The translations under genes and the position numbers were made by a program. The notes beneath the pieces are model-generated. The model was not told the origin of the DNA. It saw only the letters and a program-made list of their open reading frames with translations, and did not search any database. 64,000 nt of DNA from Gemmiger formicilis. Lineage in GTDB: Bacteria; Bacillota; Clostridia; Oscillospirales; Ruminococcaceae. Below, piece by piece: positions 35,180 to 44,172 of the stretch. The number at the start of each line of letters is the position of its first letter. The stretch's first letter is position 1. The DNA lies in assembly GCF_018784445.1 (NCBI RefSeq), contig NZ_WQOH01000004.1, positions 464,330-528,329 of the forward strand, read 5' to 3'.

Positions 35180-35208
35180 ATTATACGCACTTCAAGTGCC
35201 TTTGTCAA
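35180..35208 (-). promoter_or_regulatory. leftward consensus promoter
   Basis: Minus-strand TTGACA (complement of 35203-35208), 17 bp, TATAAT (complement of 35180-35185): a perfect consensus. The spacer contains the palindrome GCACTTCAAGTGC (35187-35199). It drives the leftward operon with the peptidase and faces the rightward promoter. Confidence 0.85.
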
Positions 35209-35263
35209 TAGACTTGCGCAATTTGATGTCGCAAACTTTTTGTGAACAGGAGTGATTACCAAA

Positions 35264-35692
35264 ATGACGTTTGGAGAGAAATTCAAGGCTGAACGGGAGA
35301 AGCGGAAGCTGACCCAGCAGGAAGTAGCCGATGCACTAGGGATCAACAGGCGTATGATTACCCGGTACGAGAACGGCATTTCCTTTCCCCGTACCAAGGA
35401 CGCTTACAGAAAAATCGCGGAATACTTCAAGGTGGATGTGAACTATCTGCTGACCGAGGACGAAGAGTTTGTGGTTCAGGCATCCGAGCAGTACGGCTCC
35501 CGTGGCATGAAACAGGCAAAGGACCTGATTGAAGGGATGTCCGGTTTGTTTGCGGGCGGTACGCTGTCCGAGCAGGACAAGGATGCGGTGATGAAGGCGT
35601 TGCAGGATATATATTGGGAATCCAAAGCCCGGAATGTTGAGAAATACACGCCGAAGAAATACAAGAAGACCGGTACGGACGCAGAGGAATAA
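35264..35692 (+). CDS. XRE-family repressor (ImmR-like)
   Basis: 142 residues from ATG at 35264; AGGAG sits ten bases upstream, overlapping an in-frame GTG that I rejected. FKAEREKRKLTQQEVADALG-INRRMITRYENG is the HTH; the C-terminal half is likely for dimerisation. Followed by an ImmA-like peptidase, as in ICEBs1, where ImmA cleaves ImmR to induce transfer. Operators probably at 35111-35199. Confidence 0.9.
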   Translation: MTFGEKFKAEREKRKLTQQEVADALGINRRMITRYENGISFPRTKDAYRKIAEYFKVDVNYLLTEDEEFVVQASEQYGSRGMKQAKDLIEGMSGLFAGGTLSEQDKDAVMKALQDIYWESKARNVEKYTPKKYKKTGTDAEE

Positions 35693-35760
35693 CTGTCTAC
35701 GTCTCGGTTTCTTGACGGATTTACTTTGACTGTTTTCAACATGAAAGGGGTGAAGGTCCC

Positions 35761-36297
35761 GTGATAATTCGCTCCGAGGAAATATACAAAAGGGCGAACA
35801 GCATTGTCAAAAGCTGTGGAACAAGAGATACCTTGAAGATTGCCCGTGAGCTGGGCATTCATCTCCATTTTCTTGACAATCTGAACGATCTGCTCGGAAT
35901 GTACACCTACCGCCATAAAGAGCGGCATATTCTTCTGAACTCCAACATGGAGTATCTGATCATGCAAATGGTTTGCGGTCACGAGATCGGGCATGATACC
36001 TTTCACCGTGATCTTGCCAAAGGAAACGAACCGCTCCCGGAGTTCGTGCTGTTCGATATGCGCACAAAACACGAATATGAGGCGAATGCGTTTGCCTCAC
36101 ACCTGATCATTGACGATGATGAGCTGATTGACCTGATGAAGCAGGACTACGATGTGGTGCAGCTCTCGGCTGCAATGGGAACAAACATCAACCTGATGCT
36201 GATCAAGCTCAACGAACTGAACCGCATGGGCTGGCAGCTCAACTTGCCTTATGTACCGCACTCTGACTTCCTGAAAAATGTCAGACCGGAGGGCTGA
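35761..36297 (+). CDS. ImmA/IrrE-family metallopeptidase (copy 2)
   Basis: 178 residues from GTG at 35761 (AAAGGGG upstream). Zinc motif HEIGHD at 74-79 and EYEANAFASHLII (third ligand). The DTLKIARELGIHLHFLDNLN start is typical of ImmA. Paired with the XRE gene, it is the probable anti-repressor that destroys it on induction. Confidence 0.9.
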   Translation: MIIRSEEIYKRANSIVKSCGTRDTLKIARELGIHLHFLDNLNDLLGMYTYRHKERHILLNSNMEYLIMQMVCGHEIGHDTFHRDLAKGNEPLPEFVLFDMRTKHEYEANAFASHLIIDDDELIDLMKQDYDVVQLSAAMGTNINLMLIKLNELNRMGWQLNLPYVPHSDFLKNVRPEG

Positions 36298-36321
36298 ATG
36301 AGGATGAAGGATAGCAATTAG

Positions 36322-37146
36322 ATGAACAACAACGACTATAAAGAAGCCCTTTTCTATGCCGCTTCCATCTTTAACGAACGCTTGGGAACGGAGTTCGGAG
36401 TGGACAATCTTGTGCTGCGCTGCTTTCAGACGGAAAACCAGCAGGAAGTCTTTGAGCAGTTCTGCAAGCAGTATTTCCCGGATCGCCTGACAGATCAATA
36501 TAAAGAGGACGGCTATTTTGACTTTCACGCTTCCGCTTTCGTTGGCAAAGAAGATGGCGTGGACGGGATCCTGCTGCGGACAGACATAGCGCGTCATCCG
36601 GCAGAGTTGAAGCACATTCTTCTGCATGAGCTGGCGCATATCTTCTGCACCCGCAACGAGCTTGGCGGAGACAACTTCTATGAACGATATTGCATGGACG
36701 ATACCATCAGCCGCGAAGAGGACGGAACCATTAACGCCGGATATGCGGTCTGGCGGGAACTCGCGGCGGAGCTGATTGCATTTGAGCTGGATGACAACTG
36801 CGACGTAGTTCCGCTCCGACGCAAGAAAGACCTTCTCAGCTATTACGAAGGAGAACTCCTGACCGGCAACGGGAAAATGGGCGTCAGCATGATTCTCTGC
36901 GAGGCGATGACCAGTGCTGAGGGCGAGGCGTCTATGACATGGGACGCTGCCAAAAGCAAGTTTACGCGGTTCAAGCCCTTTGATGATCCACTGTACAAGG
37001 ACTTGCTGGAACTGGTTTTTACACACGTTAGAGAATACTTTATCGTGATCGACCGCGACTTTATCTATGAAATTGGAGTTTTGTATCTAAGCATTGCCGC
37101 ACAAGCGATGATTGCGTCCCTAAAGAACAGATTTCAGGAAGAATAG
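36322..37146 (+). CDS. HExxH metalloprotease-like protein
   Basis: 274 residues. HELAH at 102-106 in KHILLHELAHIFCTRNELGG and AVWRELAAELIAFELDD (possible third ligand) suggest a zinc metallopeptidase distinct from ImmA. The rest matches no family I know. Lies 24 bp after ImmA copy 2, so a substrate linked to ICE regulation is plausible but unproven. Confidence 0.65.
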   Translation: MNNNDYKEALFYAASIFNERLGTEFGVDNLVLRCFQTENQQEVFEQFCKQYFPDRLTDQYKEDGYFDFHASAFVGKEDGVDGILLRTDIARHPAELKHILLHELAHIFCTRNELGGDNFYERYCMDDTISREEDGTINAGYAVWRELAAELIAFELDDNCDVVPLRRKKDLLSYYEGELLTGNGKMGVSMILCEAMTSAEGEASMTWDAAKSKFTRFKPFDDPLYKDLLELVFTHVREYFIVIDRDFIYEIGVLYLSIAAQAMIASLKNRFQEE

Positions 37147-37179
37147 ACAGAACGATAGAGAGAAAGGACGGGCAATGAT

Positions 37180-37488
37180 ATGAAATATAAGCTGTTTCGC
37201 TCCCCCGGTGATCTGGACAAGGCGGTCCGGAAGCACGAACTGGTTGCCGTGGAGACCGGCAAAAGCATTGATGATGTGGCAGATGCGCTTATCCGTGCCG
37301 TTCGGGATGATCTTGCGGAAATGCCGGAGTATGCGCACTGCGAGACTGCCGCCTATGTACCGGAACCGGTTAAGTCGTTTCGCAGGGTGAGGCGTTACCG
37401 GTATGAGATGATGGGTATTGTCTACCCGAAGTACGCCGAAGAGAACGTCCTGATTGACTACGGAATTATCGAGGAAGAAGAGGTATGA
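37180..37488 (+). CDS. hypothetical protein
   Basis: 102 residues, RBS AAAGGACGGG. YKLFRSPGDLDKAVRKHELV and KSFRRVRRYRYEMMGIVYPK give a mixed alpha/beta protein with a basic patch and acidic tail. No recognised domain. Same operon as the preceding gene. Confidence 0.6.
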   Translation: MKYKLFRSPGDLDKAVRKHELVAVETGKSIDDVADALIRAVRDDLAEMPEYAHCETAAYVPEPVKSFRRVRRYRYEMMGIVYPKYAEENVLIDYGIIEEEEV

Positions 37489-37491
37489 GCA

Positions 37492-37604
37492 ATGAGTAAT
37501 ATCATTGAGACCCGCAGGAATCTAAAGAACGTATCCTAAAACATCTGCAATCACGTCTGCCTAACGCGACCAAAATGCAGCTTGAGAAAATCATAAAGGG
37601 GTAA
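37492..37604 (+). pseudogene. frameshifted small ORF
   Basis: Starts MSNIIETRRNLK and stops after NVS. One frame over, sequence from the same point reads ERILKHLQSRLPNATKMQLE and ends at a TAA just before the next gene's RBS. One indel near 37525 would give a 37-residue protein. Confidence 0.5.
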
Positions 37605-37608
37605 CGCA

Positions 37609-38340
37609 ATGGACGATATTATCTTTGAGAAGGATTACCGGGAAACCGAGTCTGCCGAATACGATAAATGGTGCGATGAGGTGTTTGACCGCGCAGTTAA
37701 TTGTGGTATGCTGAAAGCGTACTCCGAAGCAATGGACAAGATACCAAAGATCATTGTACCGGAGGACAAGAAGAACTACGAGTATCTTCTGGAACGCTGT
37801 GATGCGTTTGTCAAGCAACACCGCGGGTATATCAAGGGAATCGTGGACTATCATCGTTGGCACGCGGAAATCAATATGTTTCTTCCGTTTGCGGAGTTCG
37901 ATGACTCAGAAGACCTTGCATTTTTGAAAGAAATTGCAGAAAAATCGCAAACCGTCTGCTTCTCCCCGGACGAAGAAGGTGGCATTCGCGTTCATATTTT
38001 TATCAACTACTTTGAAGAATTGATGTCAGCCGAACACAAGTCATACATCGAATACGATGCTATTATGCAGGACAAGAAACTATCTGAGTTACTTGGCATA
38101 CCGGAGCTTTCTGACGAGGAAAAAGAACTCGCCCTGAAAATGAAGGGCATACTTGACCGCATTGATGAGGAAACAAGGATTGACCGTACCACGGCTTTTC
38201 GAGCCGTGCTTGATAAGATGACAAAAGAGCCGGAAGAAAACTGGTCGCTTCATTATATGGCAACATTGCTGGAAGCTCTGCTATACTTCATGCTGAATGA
38301 AGGAAATGAAAAGATTGATGAGGAAGAACACAATGAGTAA
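37609..38340 (+). CDS. hypothetical protein, helical and acidic
   Basis: 243 residues, strongly helical and acidic. FEKDYRETESAEYDKWCDEV, YHRWHAEINMFLPFAEFDDS and LSELLGIPELSDEEKELALK. No motif I recognise. Ends overlapping the flavodoxin start by 8 bp, so translation is coupled. Confidence 0.6.
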   Translation: MDDIIFEKDYRETESAEYDKWCDEVFDRAVNCGMLKAYSEAMDKIPKIIVPEDKKNYEYLLERCDAFVKQHRGYIKGIVDYHRWHAEINMFLPFAEFDDSEDLAFLKEIAEKSQTVCFSPDEEGGIRVHIFINYFEELMSAEHKSYIEYDAIMQDKKLSELLGIPELSDEEKELALKMKGILDRIDEETRIDRTTAFRAVLDKMTKEPEENWSLHYMATLLEALLYFMLNEGNEKIDEEEHNE

Positions 38341-38812
38341 TAAACTTGTAGCATATTTTTCTGCGTCCGGCGTGACTGCAAAGGTAGCCGAGACGCTGGC
38401 TGAGGCAATCGGCGCGGACATCTTTGAGATTGAGCCGAAGGTGCCTTACACGGAAGCTGATCTGAACTGGATGGAAAAGAACGCCCGCAGCACGATTGAA
38501 ATGAACGATCCCGCTTCACGACCGGAAATTGCCGTGAAGCGGGACAACATGAAGGACTACGATACAATCTTTGTGGGCTTCCCAATCTGGTGGTACGTTG
38601 CGCCGACGATTATCAATACGTTCCTTGAGAGTTATGACCTGAGCGGCAAAACGATCATCCCGTTTGCAACCTCCGGAGGAAGCGGCATTGGCAAGACGAA
38701 CGAACGCCTTGCGCCGAGCTGCAAAGGCGCAAAGCTGATGGACGGCAAAGTTTTCAAGGGCAACGTCGGGCATCAGGAGCTTGCGGCGTGGGTTGAAGGA
38801 CTTGGACTTTAA
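38333..38812 (+). CDS. flavodoxin-like protein
   Basis: 159 residues from ATG at 38333. VAYFSASGVTAKVAETLAEA is the FMN phosphate-binding loop, and FPIWWYVAPTIINTFLESYD and PFATSGGSGIGKTNERL bind the isoalloxazine. Matches the Flavodoxin_4 family, usually FMN-dependent reductases. Why an ICE carries it is unclear; quinone or electrophile detoxification is possible. Confidence 0.88.
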   Translation: MSNKLVAYFSASGVTAKVAETLAEAIGADIFEIEPKVPYTEADLNWMEKNARSTIEMNDPASRPEIAVKRDNMKDYDTIFVGFPIWWYVAPTIINTFLESYDLSGKTIIPFATSGGSGIGKTNERLAPSCKGAKLMDGKVFKGNVGHQELAAWVEGLGL

Positions 38813-38846
38813 GGGGCAGACAAATCGGAAGTTGTGGAGGTGCTTT

Positions 38847-39266
38847 ATGAACGAGAGAGAAAAAATTATCCGATTATGGTTTGATATGTGGATTAAGAAA
38901 GCAGATTTAGGAATTGACAATATTTTTACAGATGATGTTGTATATACTGAGAGTTGGAGTCCTAAATATGAAAACCGCAAAACGGTAAAGCACTGGTTTG
39001 ACGAATGGAATACACGCGGAAGTGTTCTTGTCTGGGAGATTAAGCAATTTTTTCATCAAGGCAATCAAACAATCGTGGAGTGGTATTTTAAAAACAAAAT
39101 GAATAATGGAAATGTTGAAGAATTTGACGGAATATCTTTAATTGTATGGACACAGGATAACAAAATAAAATCATTAAAAGAGTTTGGTTGCAATCTTCAT
39201 AATTACAATCCATATCGAGATAGTGATATTCCCGTATTTCGAGAAGAAAAAGCAAATTGGTTTTGA
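38847..39266 (+). CDS. SnoaL/NTF2-like protein
   Basis: 139 residues, RBS GGAGG. REKIIRLWFDMWIKKADLGI, VVYTESWSPKYENRKTVKHW and IVEWYFKNKMNNGNVEEFDG fit a nuclear transport factor 2 family cone fold. GC is lower than in its neighbours, suggesting a separate origin. Ligand unknown. Confidence 0.75.
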   Translation: MNEREKIIRLWFDMWIKKADLGIDNIFTDDVVYTESWSPKYENRKTVKHWFDEWNTRGSVLVWEIKQFFHQGNQTIVEWYFKNKMNNGNVEEFDGISLIVWTQDNKIKSLKEFGCNLHNYNPYRDSDIPVFREEKANWF

Positions 39267-39310
39267 GAGGACTATAAATTCCAGTTTAACGAACAGGAGA
39301 TGATGATCGC

Positions 39311-39520
39311 ATGAAAATCCTACATGAACTTTCTTGGCTATGGGAAACGCTGGGCATTGCGCTTGTTGCTGCGGCTGTCTGCATGGCTTGCGCTGCGCTG
39401 ATTGGCAAGGCAGCGAAGAAGAAGCTCGACAAAAAGGTGTTGGCGGTCGTAGGGGCAGCGGCATTTGTGGGCGCGATTCTGGCGGTCATTCTGATCGCCC
39501 GGACACCGATGCCGCTTTGA
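39311..39520 (+). CDS. small two-helix membrane protein
   Basis: 69 residues with two hydrophobic helices ([39 protein letters not shown]) split by the basic loop [10 protein letters not shown]. No known family. Confidence 0.65.
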   Translation: MKILHELSWLWETLGIALVAAAVCMACAALIGKAAKKKLDKKVLAVVGAAAFVGAILAVILIARTPMPL

Positions 39521-39539
39521 TAGGACGGAGGATAGAATC

Positions 39540-40583
39540 ATGCCGCTTCAAATCGTCAGAAATGACATCACGAAAATGAAGGTGGACGCCATCGTCAACG
39601 CTGCCAACGAGTCGCTGCTGGGTGGCGGCGGTGTGGACGGCTGCATTCATCGTGCTGCAGGACCGGAGCTGCTGACGGAATGTGAAACGCTCCACGGCTG
39701 CAAAACCGGGAGCGCAAAAATCACGAAGGGCTACAAGCTGCCCTGCAAATATATCATTCATGCTGTCGGTCCGCGCTGGTATGACGGACGGCATGGTGAG
39801 CGCGAACTACTGACATCCTGTTATCGGACATCGCTCATGCTGGCGAAGGAATACGGCTGCGAATCGGCTGCGTTCCCTCTGATTTCCTCCGGCATTTTCG
39901 GCTATCCGAAGGATCAGGCTCTCAAAGTGGCGATTGACACCATTAGCAGTTTCCTTCTCGAAAATGAAATGACGGTGTACATCGTCATTTTTGACCGCAA
40001 AGCCTATCAGATCAGCGGCAAGCTGTTTGCCGATATTGCAGCGTACATAGATGACCGCTATGTGGATGAGCATACTGATAATCGTTCCGAGCGTCTGCGC
40101 AGGATGAACGCCTTCCGGATGGAAGAACCCATGCCTTGCGAGGCATCCGTTTGTGAAGAGGCAATCGAACAGCTCATGCCTCCCGTCTCTGCGGCGGCTG
40201 CCCCCAAAAAGGCGGCAACCCTTGATGACGCGCTGGGACAGATCGACGAGAGTTTTTCCGAGATGCTTCTGCGAAAGATTGATGAGCGCGGCATGACGGA
40301 CGCGCAGTGCTATAAGAAGGCGAATATTGACCGGAAGCTCTTCTCGAAGATCCGCTCGGACAAGTCTTATAAGCCTTCCAAGCCCACGGTCATTGCGTTT
40401 GCCATTGCCCTTGAGCTGCCGCTTGTTGAAATGAAGGATATGCTCATGAAGGCTGGCTTTGCGCTCTCCCACTCCAACAAGTTTGACATCATCGTGGAGT
40501 ATTTCGTGGAGCATGGGAACTATAATGTCTTTGAGATCAACGAGGCTCTGTTTGCCTTCGACCAAAGTTTAATAGGAGCATAA
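39540..40583 (+). CDS. macro-domain protein fused to an HTH domain
   Basis: 347 residues. Macro domain (1-175) carries [15 protein letters not shown], the ADP-ribose binding loop, and [13 protein letters not shown] linker leads to a C-terminal helical domain (about 245-345) with [40 protein letters not shown] and [18 protein letters not shown], resembling XRE-type HTH. May remove ADP-ribose from proteins or nucleic acids, or sense ADP-ribose to control transcription. This fusion occurs elsewhere in Clostridia as I recall. Confidence 0.82.
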   Translation: MPLQIVRNDITKMKVDAIVNAANESLLGGGGVDGCIHRAAGPELLTECETLHGCKTGSAKITKGYKLPCKYIIHAVGPRWYDGRHGERELLTSCYRTSLMLAKEYGCESAAFPLISSGIFGYPKDQALKVAIDTISSFLLENEMTVYIVIFDRKAYQISGKLFADIAAYIDDRYVDEHTDNRSERLRRMNAFRMEEPMPCEASVCEEAIEQLMPPVSAAAAPKKAATLDDALGQIDESFSEMLLRKIDERGMTDAQCYKKANIDRKLFSKIRSDKSYKPSKPTVIAFAIALELPLVEMKDMLMKAGFALSHSNKFDIIVEYFVEHGNYNVFEINEALFAFDQSLIGA

Positions 40584-40588
40584 GGTCT

Positions 40589-42121
40589 ATGGATAAAGTG
40601 TTTCAGAAATTTTTGCGAAGTGGTATTGACCTTTCGCCCGTAGGGGTGGAGCGTCGTGAAGATAACAACCCATACTTTTGCACGCCAAAAGGTGCATCTA
40701 TTTTTGGCTGGGCGGGTGTGGACGGCATCCACTTCTGCTTTGTTCGAGACTTTGGCGGTATGGTATTTTCCGTCAGTCCCATGAACTCGGCTCCGGATTT
40801 TGTTCATCCGCTGGCAAACGATTTTGAAGACTTTCTGAGGTTGCTCCTTGCTTGCAGTGATTCGGCAGCGCTGGAACAGGCGTGGATGTGGGATAAAGCC
40901 CAGTTTGAAGCCTTTTTGCAGGACAACCCTCCAACGCAGGATCAGCAAAGAACGCTATCAGAGCTTGCTGAGAAAATGAAATTGACGCCTATGGAACAGC
41001 CGTGGGTATACATCAAAAAGCTGCAAGCATCTTTTGATTATAGTAAGATCAAGTACACCGAGGACTATTATGATGTTGATATGAACCCAGAAGCAGAACC
41101 GACCATGCCTGAGTGGAAGGTCTACTTTGATGGAAACTTCTGGGGACATTCGGGAAAAGACCATGCCGGAACGGAAATCCGGTTGAATAAGCAATTTGAC
41201 TGGGCGAGGCATCATTGGGTTATTCCTGCGGCGTATTCTTGCAGCAAGGGACTCGTCATGGACTTTTGTATGCGTACCCCGGAAGAAGACATTCGCAAGT
41301 TCATAACTAAATGGGATTTACACCCCGAAAACGACTCCTGCGAATACTTCACGCAGGAGCAGCAAATGCAGATAGATTTAGACAATCCACTTTGCCTTAA
41401 CTTTATTCCTCGTTTGGAATTGAACGGGAAAACAATGCTGACCTCCCACGGCTGTTCCGTGGTCTTTAATCCATGTTTGCCAGACGGGGTGATCAATGAA
41501 GCGGAAGCAAAGTGGGCATTGGAACACTATGATTTGGATACATCCTATGGATGGATGATTTTTCGGGCAGCTTTTCCGTGGACAAGCAAACGCCGTCCTG
41601 AAATAAAAGCCCTCTCCCTTACAATGGAGCAGCAGTCGTGTCGTGTCCCGGGACCACATTTCAAGGCACACGCTCCCGGTGATTCGTTTTCTTTCCTCCA
41701 TCCGGTCAGTGGAAAAAAATACACATTGACTGTACAGGAATTAGAGCAGCAGACAATTTCCGAAAAGCGTTACGGTTCTGACCGCTGGTTTTATCCTACG
41801 CATTTTACTGCTATGAGCTATACACTTTCTCCTGAACCTGACAGCGATGTTACGATCTGTGATTGCGCTGAGGGGGACAAGCCTTTGGAAATTGCGCCAT
41901 GCTCTGACCGCTATGCACCAGAGGCACGAAACGATATTGCTTGTATCGGCATTATCGGCGGAGCGGACGGTCCAATCGCAATCGTGTGTGGAGACAGCTC
42001 AAAAGAAAAACTTCATGCAGTTTGTTCCTCTCTACACTTTGAGCCGGTGGAGGGTGATATTGAATGGCGTATCGTATTCAACATTAAAAGCTCCAATGAA
42101 ATGTCATTAGGGCTGATCTAA
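40589..42121 (+). CDS. hypothetical protein with SUKH-like N-terminus and IIGGADGP motif
   Basis: 510 residues, RBS weak, 5 bp after the macro-HTH gene. GMVFSVSPMNSAPDFVHPLA-NDFEDFLRLLLACS resembles SMI1/KNR4-like (SUKH) folds. Near the C-terminus is CIGIIGGADGPIAIVCG, a motif otherwise known from the membrane beta subunit of Na+-pumping decarboxylases, here in a soluble protein. Function unknown; coupling to the macro gene suggests a shared role. Confidence 0.6.
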   Translation: MDKVFQKFLRSGIDLSPVGVERREDNNPYFCTPKGASIFGWAGVDGIHFCFVRDFGGMVFSVSPMNSAPDFVHPLANDFEDFLRLLLACSDSAALEQAWMWDKAQFEAFLQDNPPTQDQQRTLSELAEKMKLTPMEQPWVYIKKLQASFDYSKIKYTEDYYDVDMNPEAEPTMPEWKVYFDGNFWGHSGKDHAGTEIRLNKQFDWARHHWVIPAAYSCSKGLVMDFCMRTPEEDIRKFITKWDLHPENDSCEYFTQEQQMQIDLDNPLCLNFIPRLELNGKTMLTSHGCSVVFNPCLPDGVINEAEAKWALEHYDLDTSYGWMIFRAAFPWTSKRRPEIKALSLTMEQQSCRVPGPHFKAHAPGDSFSFLHPVSGKKYTLTVQELEQQTISEKRYGSDRWFYPTHFTAMSYTLSPEPDSDVTICDCAEGDKPLEIAPCSDRYAPEARNDIACIGIIGGADGPIAIVCGDSSKEKLHAVCSSLHFEPVEGDIEWRIVFNIKSSNEMSLGLI

Positions 42122-42143
42122 GAAGAAAGCGGAGGCAAAGAAG

Positions 42144-43652
42144 GTGAAACAACACACTTACATCGCAATCGACCTGAAATCCTTCTACGCCTCCGTGGAG
42201 TGCCGGGAGCGCGGCTTAGATCCTCTGGACACTAACCTTGTTGTTGCGGATGAAAGCCGTACCGATAAGACCATCTGCCTTGCCGTCACGCCCTCCCTCA
42301 AGAGCTACGGTATCTCCGGACGCGGGCGGCTATTTGAAGTCAAACAGCGCGTGAAGGAAGCGAATGCCGGACGGCAGCACGACGCGCCGGGACACAGATT
42401 GGACGGCACATCACACTTCTACTCTGAGCTGCAAGCAAACCCGTATCTGGCGATTGACTTCATCATCGCGCCGCCTCGGATGGCGTACTACATGGAGTAT
42501 AGCACCCGCATCTATCAGGTTTATCTCAAATATATTGCCCCGGAGGACATCGTGGTCTACTCCATCGACGAGGTGTTCATGGACGTGACGGACTACCTGA
42601 ATACCTACAAGCTCTCGGCACATGATCTCGCCATGAAGATTATCCTCGACGTGCTTGAGACAACCGGCATCACGGCAACCGCTGGGATCGGGACGAACCT
42701 CTTTCTCTGCAAAGTGGCAATGGACATTGTAGCGAAGCACATCCCAGCCGACAAGAACGGCGTCCGAATAGCCGAACTGGATGAAATGAAGTTCCGGCGT
42801 GAGCTTTGGGCGCACCAGCCTCTCACGGATTTCTGGCGCGTGGGTCGAGGTATTGCGAAGAAACTTGAGCAGAATGGGATGTTCACAATGGGCGATGTTG
42901 CCCTTTGCTCGGAGCGGAATGAGGACTTGCTTTATAAGCTGTTCGGCAAGAACGCGGAATTGCTCATCGACCATGCGTGGGGCTGGGAGCCTACGACCAT
43001 TGAGACAATCAAGGCATACCGTCCCAGCTCCAACAGCATCAGCTCCGGTCAGGTATTGCACTGTCCCTACGAGCCGCAGAAGGCGAAGCTGGTTGTCCGG
43101 GAAATGACGGACTTGCTTGTGCTGGACTTGGTGGACAAGGGACTTGTCACCGACCAGATGGTTCTCACCGTCGGCTATGACATTGAGAACCTTACCGATC
43201 CGGCACGACGGGCAAAGTATCACGGTGCAGTGGAGAAAGACCCCTACGGGCGGGAGATTCCCAAACAGGCGCACGGCTCTATCAACCTCGACGGTCACAC
43301 ATCATCTACCCGCAAAATAATGTGCGCTGTGTCAGAACTCTTCGACCGGATCGTGGACAAGAATCTGCTTGTCCGCCGTATGTATGTTGTAGCAAATCAT
43401 GTCCTGCCGGAAGCGGACGCGCCGAAGAAAAATGACGGTGCTGTCCAGCTCGATCTCTTTACCGACTATGCCGCCGAAGAGAAAAAACAGAAAGCTGAGA
43501 ATGCCGTCTTGGAGCGTGAGCGGAAAATACAAGCCGCCACGCTTGCAATCAAAAAGAAGTATGGAAAGAACGCCATCCTCAAGGCAATGAATCTTGAAGA
43601 AGGTGCAACCGCGAAAGACCGCAATGCGCAGATTGGAGGGCATAAGGCGTGA
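42144..43652 (+). CDS. Y-family DNA polymerase (UmuC/Pol IV-like)
   Basis: 502 residues from GTG at 42144. Catalytic motifs AIDLKSFYASVE (Asp10) and YSIDEVFMD (Asp140, Glu141); GITATAGIGTNLFLCKVAMD and FWRVGRGIAKKLEQNGM follow. The beta-clamp peptide QLDLF is at about 434-438. Performs error-prone translesion synthesis, probably during SOS or transfer. Overlaps the YolD-like gene by 4 bp. Confidence 0.95.
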   Translation: MKQHTYIAIDLKSFYASVECRERGLDPLDTNLVVADESRTDKTICLAVTPSLKSYGISGRGRLFEVKQRVKEANAGRQHDAPGHRLDGTSHFYSELQANPYLAIDFIIAPPRMAYYMEYSTRIYQVYLKYIAPEDIVVYSIDEVFMDVTDYLNTYKLSAHDLAMKIILDVLETTGITATAGIGTNLFLCKVAMDIVAKHIPADKNGVRIAELDEMKFRRELWAHQPLTDFWRVGRGIAKKLEQNGMFTMGDVALCSERNEDLLYKLFGKNAELLIDHAWGWEPTTIETIKAYRPSSNSISSGQVLHCPYEPQKAKLVVREMTDLLVLDLVDKGLVTDQMVLTVGYDIENLTDPARRAKYHGAVEKDPYGREIPKQAHGSINLDGHTSSTRKIMCAVSELFDRIVDKNLLVRRMYVVANHVLPEADAPKKNDGAVQLDLFTDYAAEEKKQKAENAVLERERKIQAATLAIKKKYGKNAILKAMNLEEGATAKDRNAQIGGHKA

Positions 43653-44071
43653 ACAGAAAATACAACGAGATCATGGGGCTTCCTCACCACGTCTCCAAAA
43701 CGCGATCACAAATGCCGATGTCAGATCGTGCAGCGCAGTTTGCGCCCTTTGCCGCCCTCACCGGCTATGATTCTGCAATCAAGGAAACCGGACGTCTGAC
43801 CGACGAAAGGATTGAGCTTGATGAGGGAGCCTTGACCGCTTTGAACATGAGGTATCAGCTTCTCATGGATGCCCTTGATGAAGAGCCGGAGGTTGAAATA
43901 ACCTACTTCAAACCTGATGAGCGCAAAGCTGGCGGTGAGTATGTAACTGCAACCGGCGCAGTCATAAAGGTTGATGACTTTGAGCGCCTGATTACCATGC
44001 AGGACGGCACGAAGATTCCGATGGATGACATCCTAAGCATTGACGGAGAGCTGTTCTTGTCCTTAGAATAA
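43649..44071 (+). CDS. YolD-like protein
   Basis: 140 residues from GTG at 43649 (GTGA overlap). RKYNEIMGLPHHVSKTRSQM, MSDRAAQFAPFAALTGYDSA and IKETGRLTDERIELDEG are the YolD-like family signature. Such proteins pair with Y-family polymerases as in Bacillus YolD/UvrX and likely regulate or assist them. Confidence 0.93.
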   Translation: MNRKYNEIMGLPHHVSKTRSQMPMSDRAAQFAPFAALTGYDSAIKETGRLTDERIELDEGALTALNMRYQLLMDALDEEPEVEITYFKPDERKAGGEYVTATGAVIKVDDFERLITMQDGTKIPMDDILSIDGELFLSLE

Positions 44072-44115
44072 TGTCGCTTGCCATGCGACCAAATGAAGTG
44101 AATACCGAAGTACAA

Positions 44116-44155
44116 TATGACTGTAAGGTGAGACACCAAGCAGTCATATTTTTAT
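44116..44155 (+). terminator. intrinsic terminator/attenuator
   Basis: TATGACTG (44116-44123) pairs with CAGTCATA (44141-44148), with GGTG/CACC inside, followed by TTTTTATA. It separates the polymerase/YolD pair from the VWA gene. Confidence 0.75.
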
Positions 44156-44172
44156 ATACGGAGGTACAAAAC

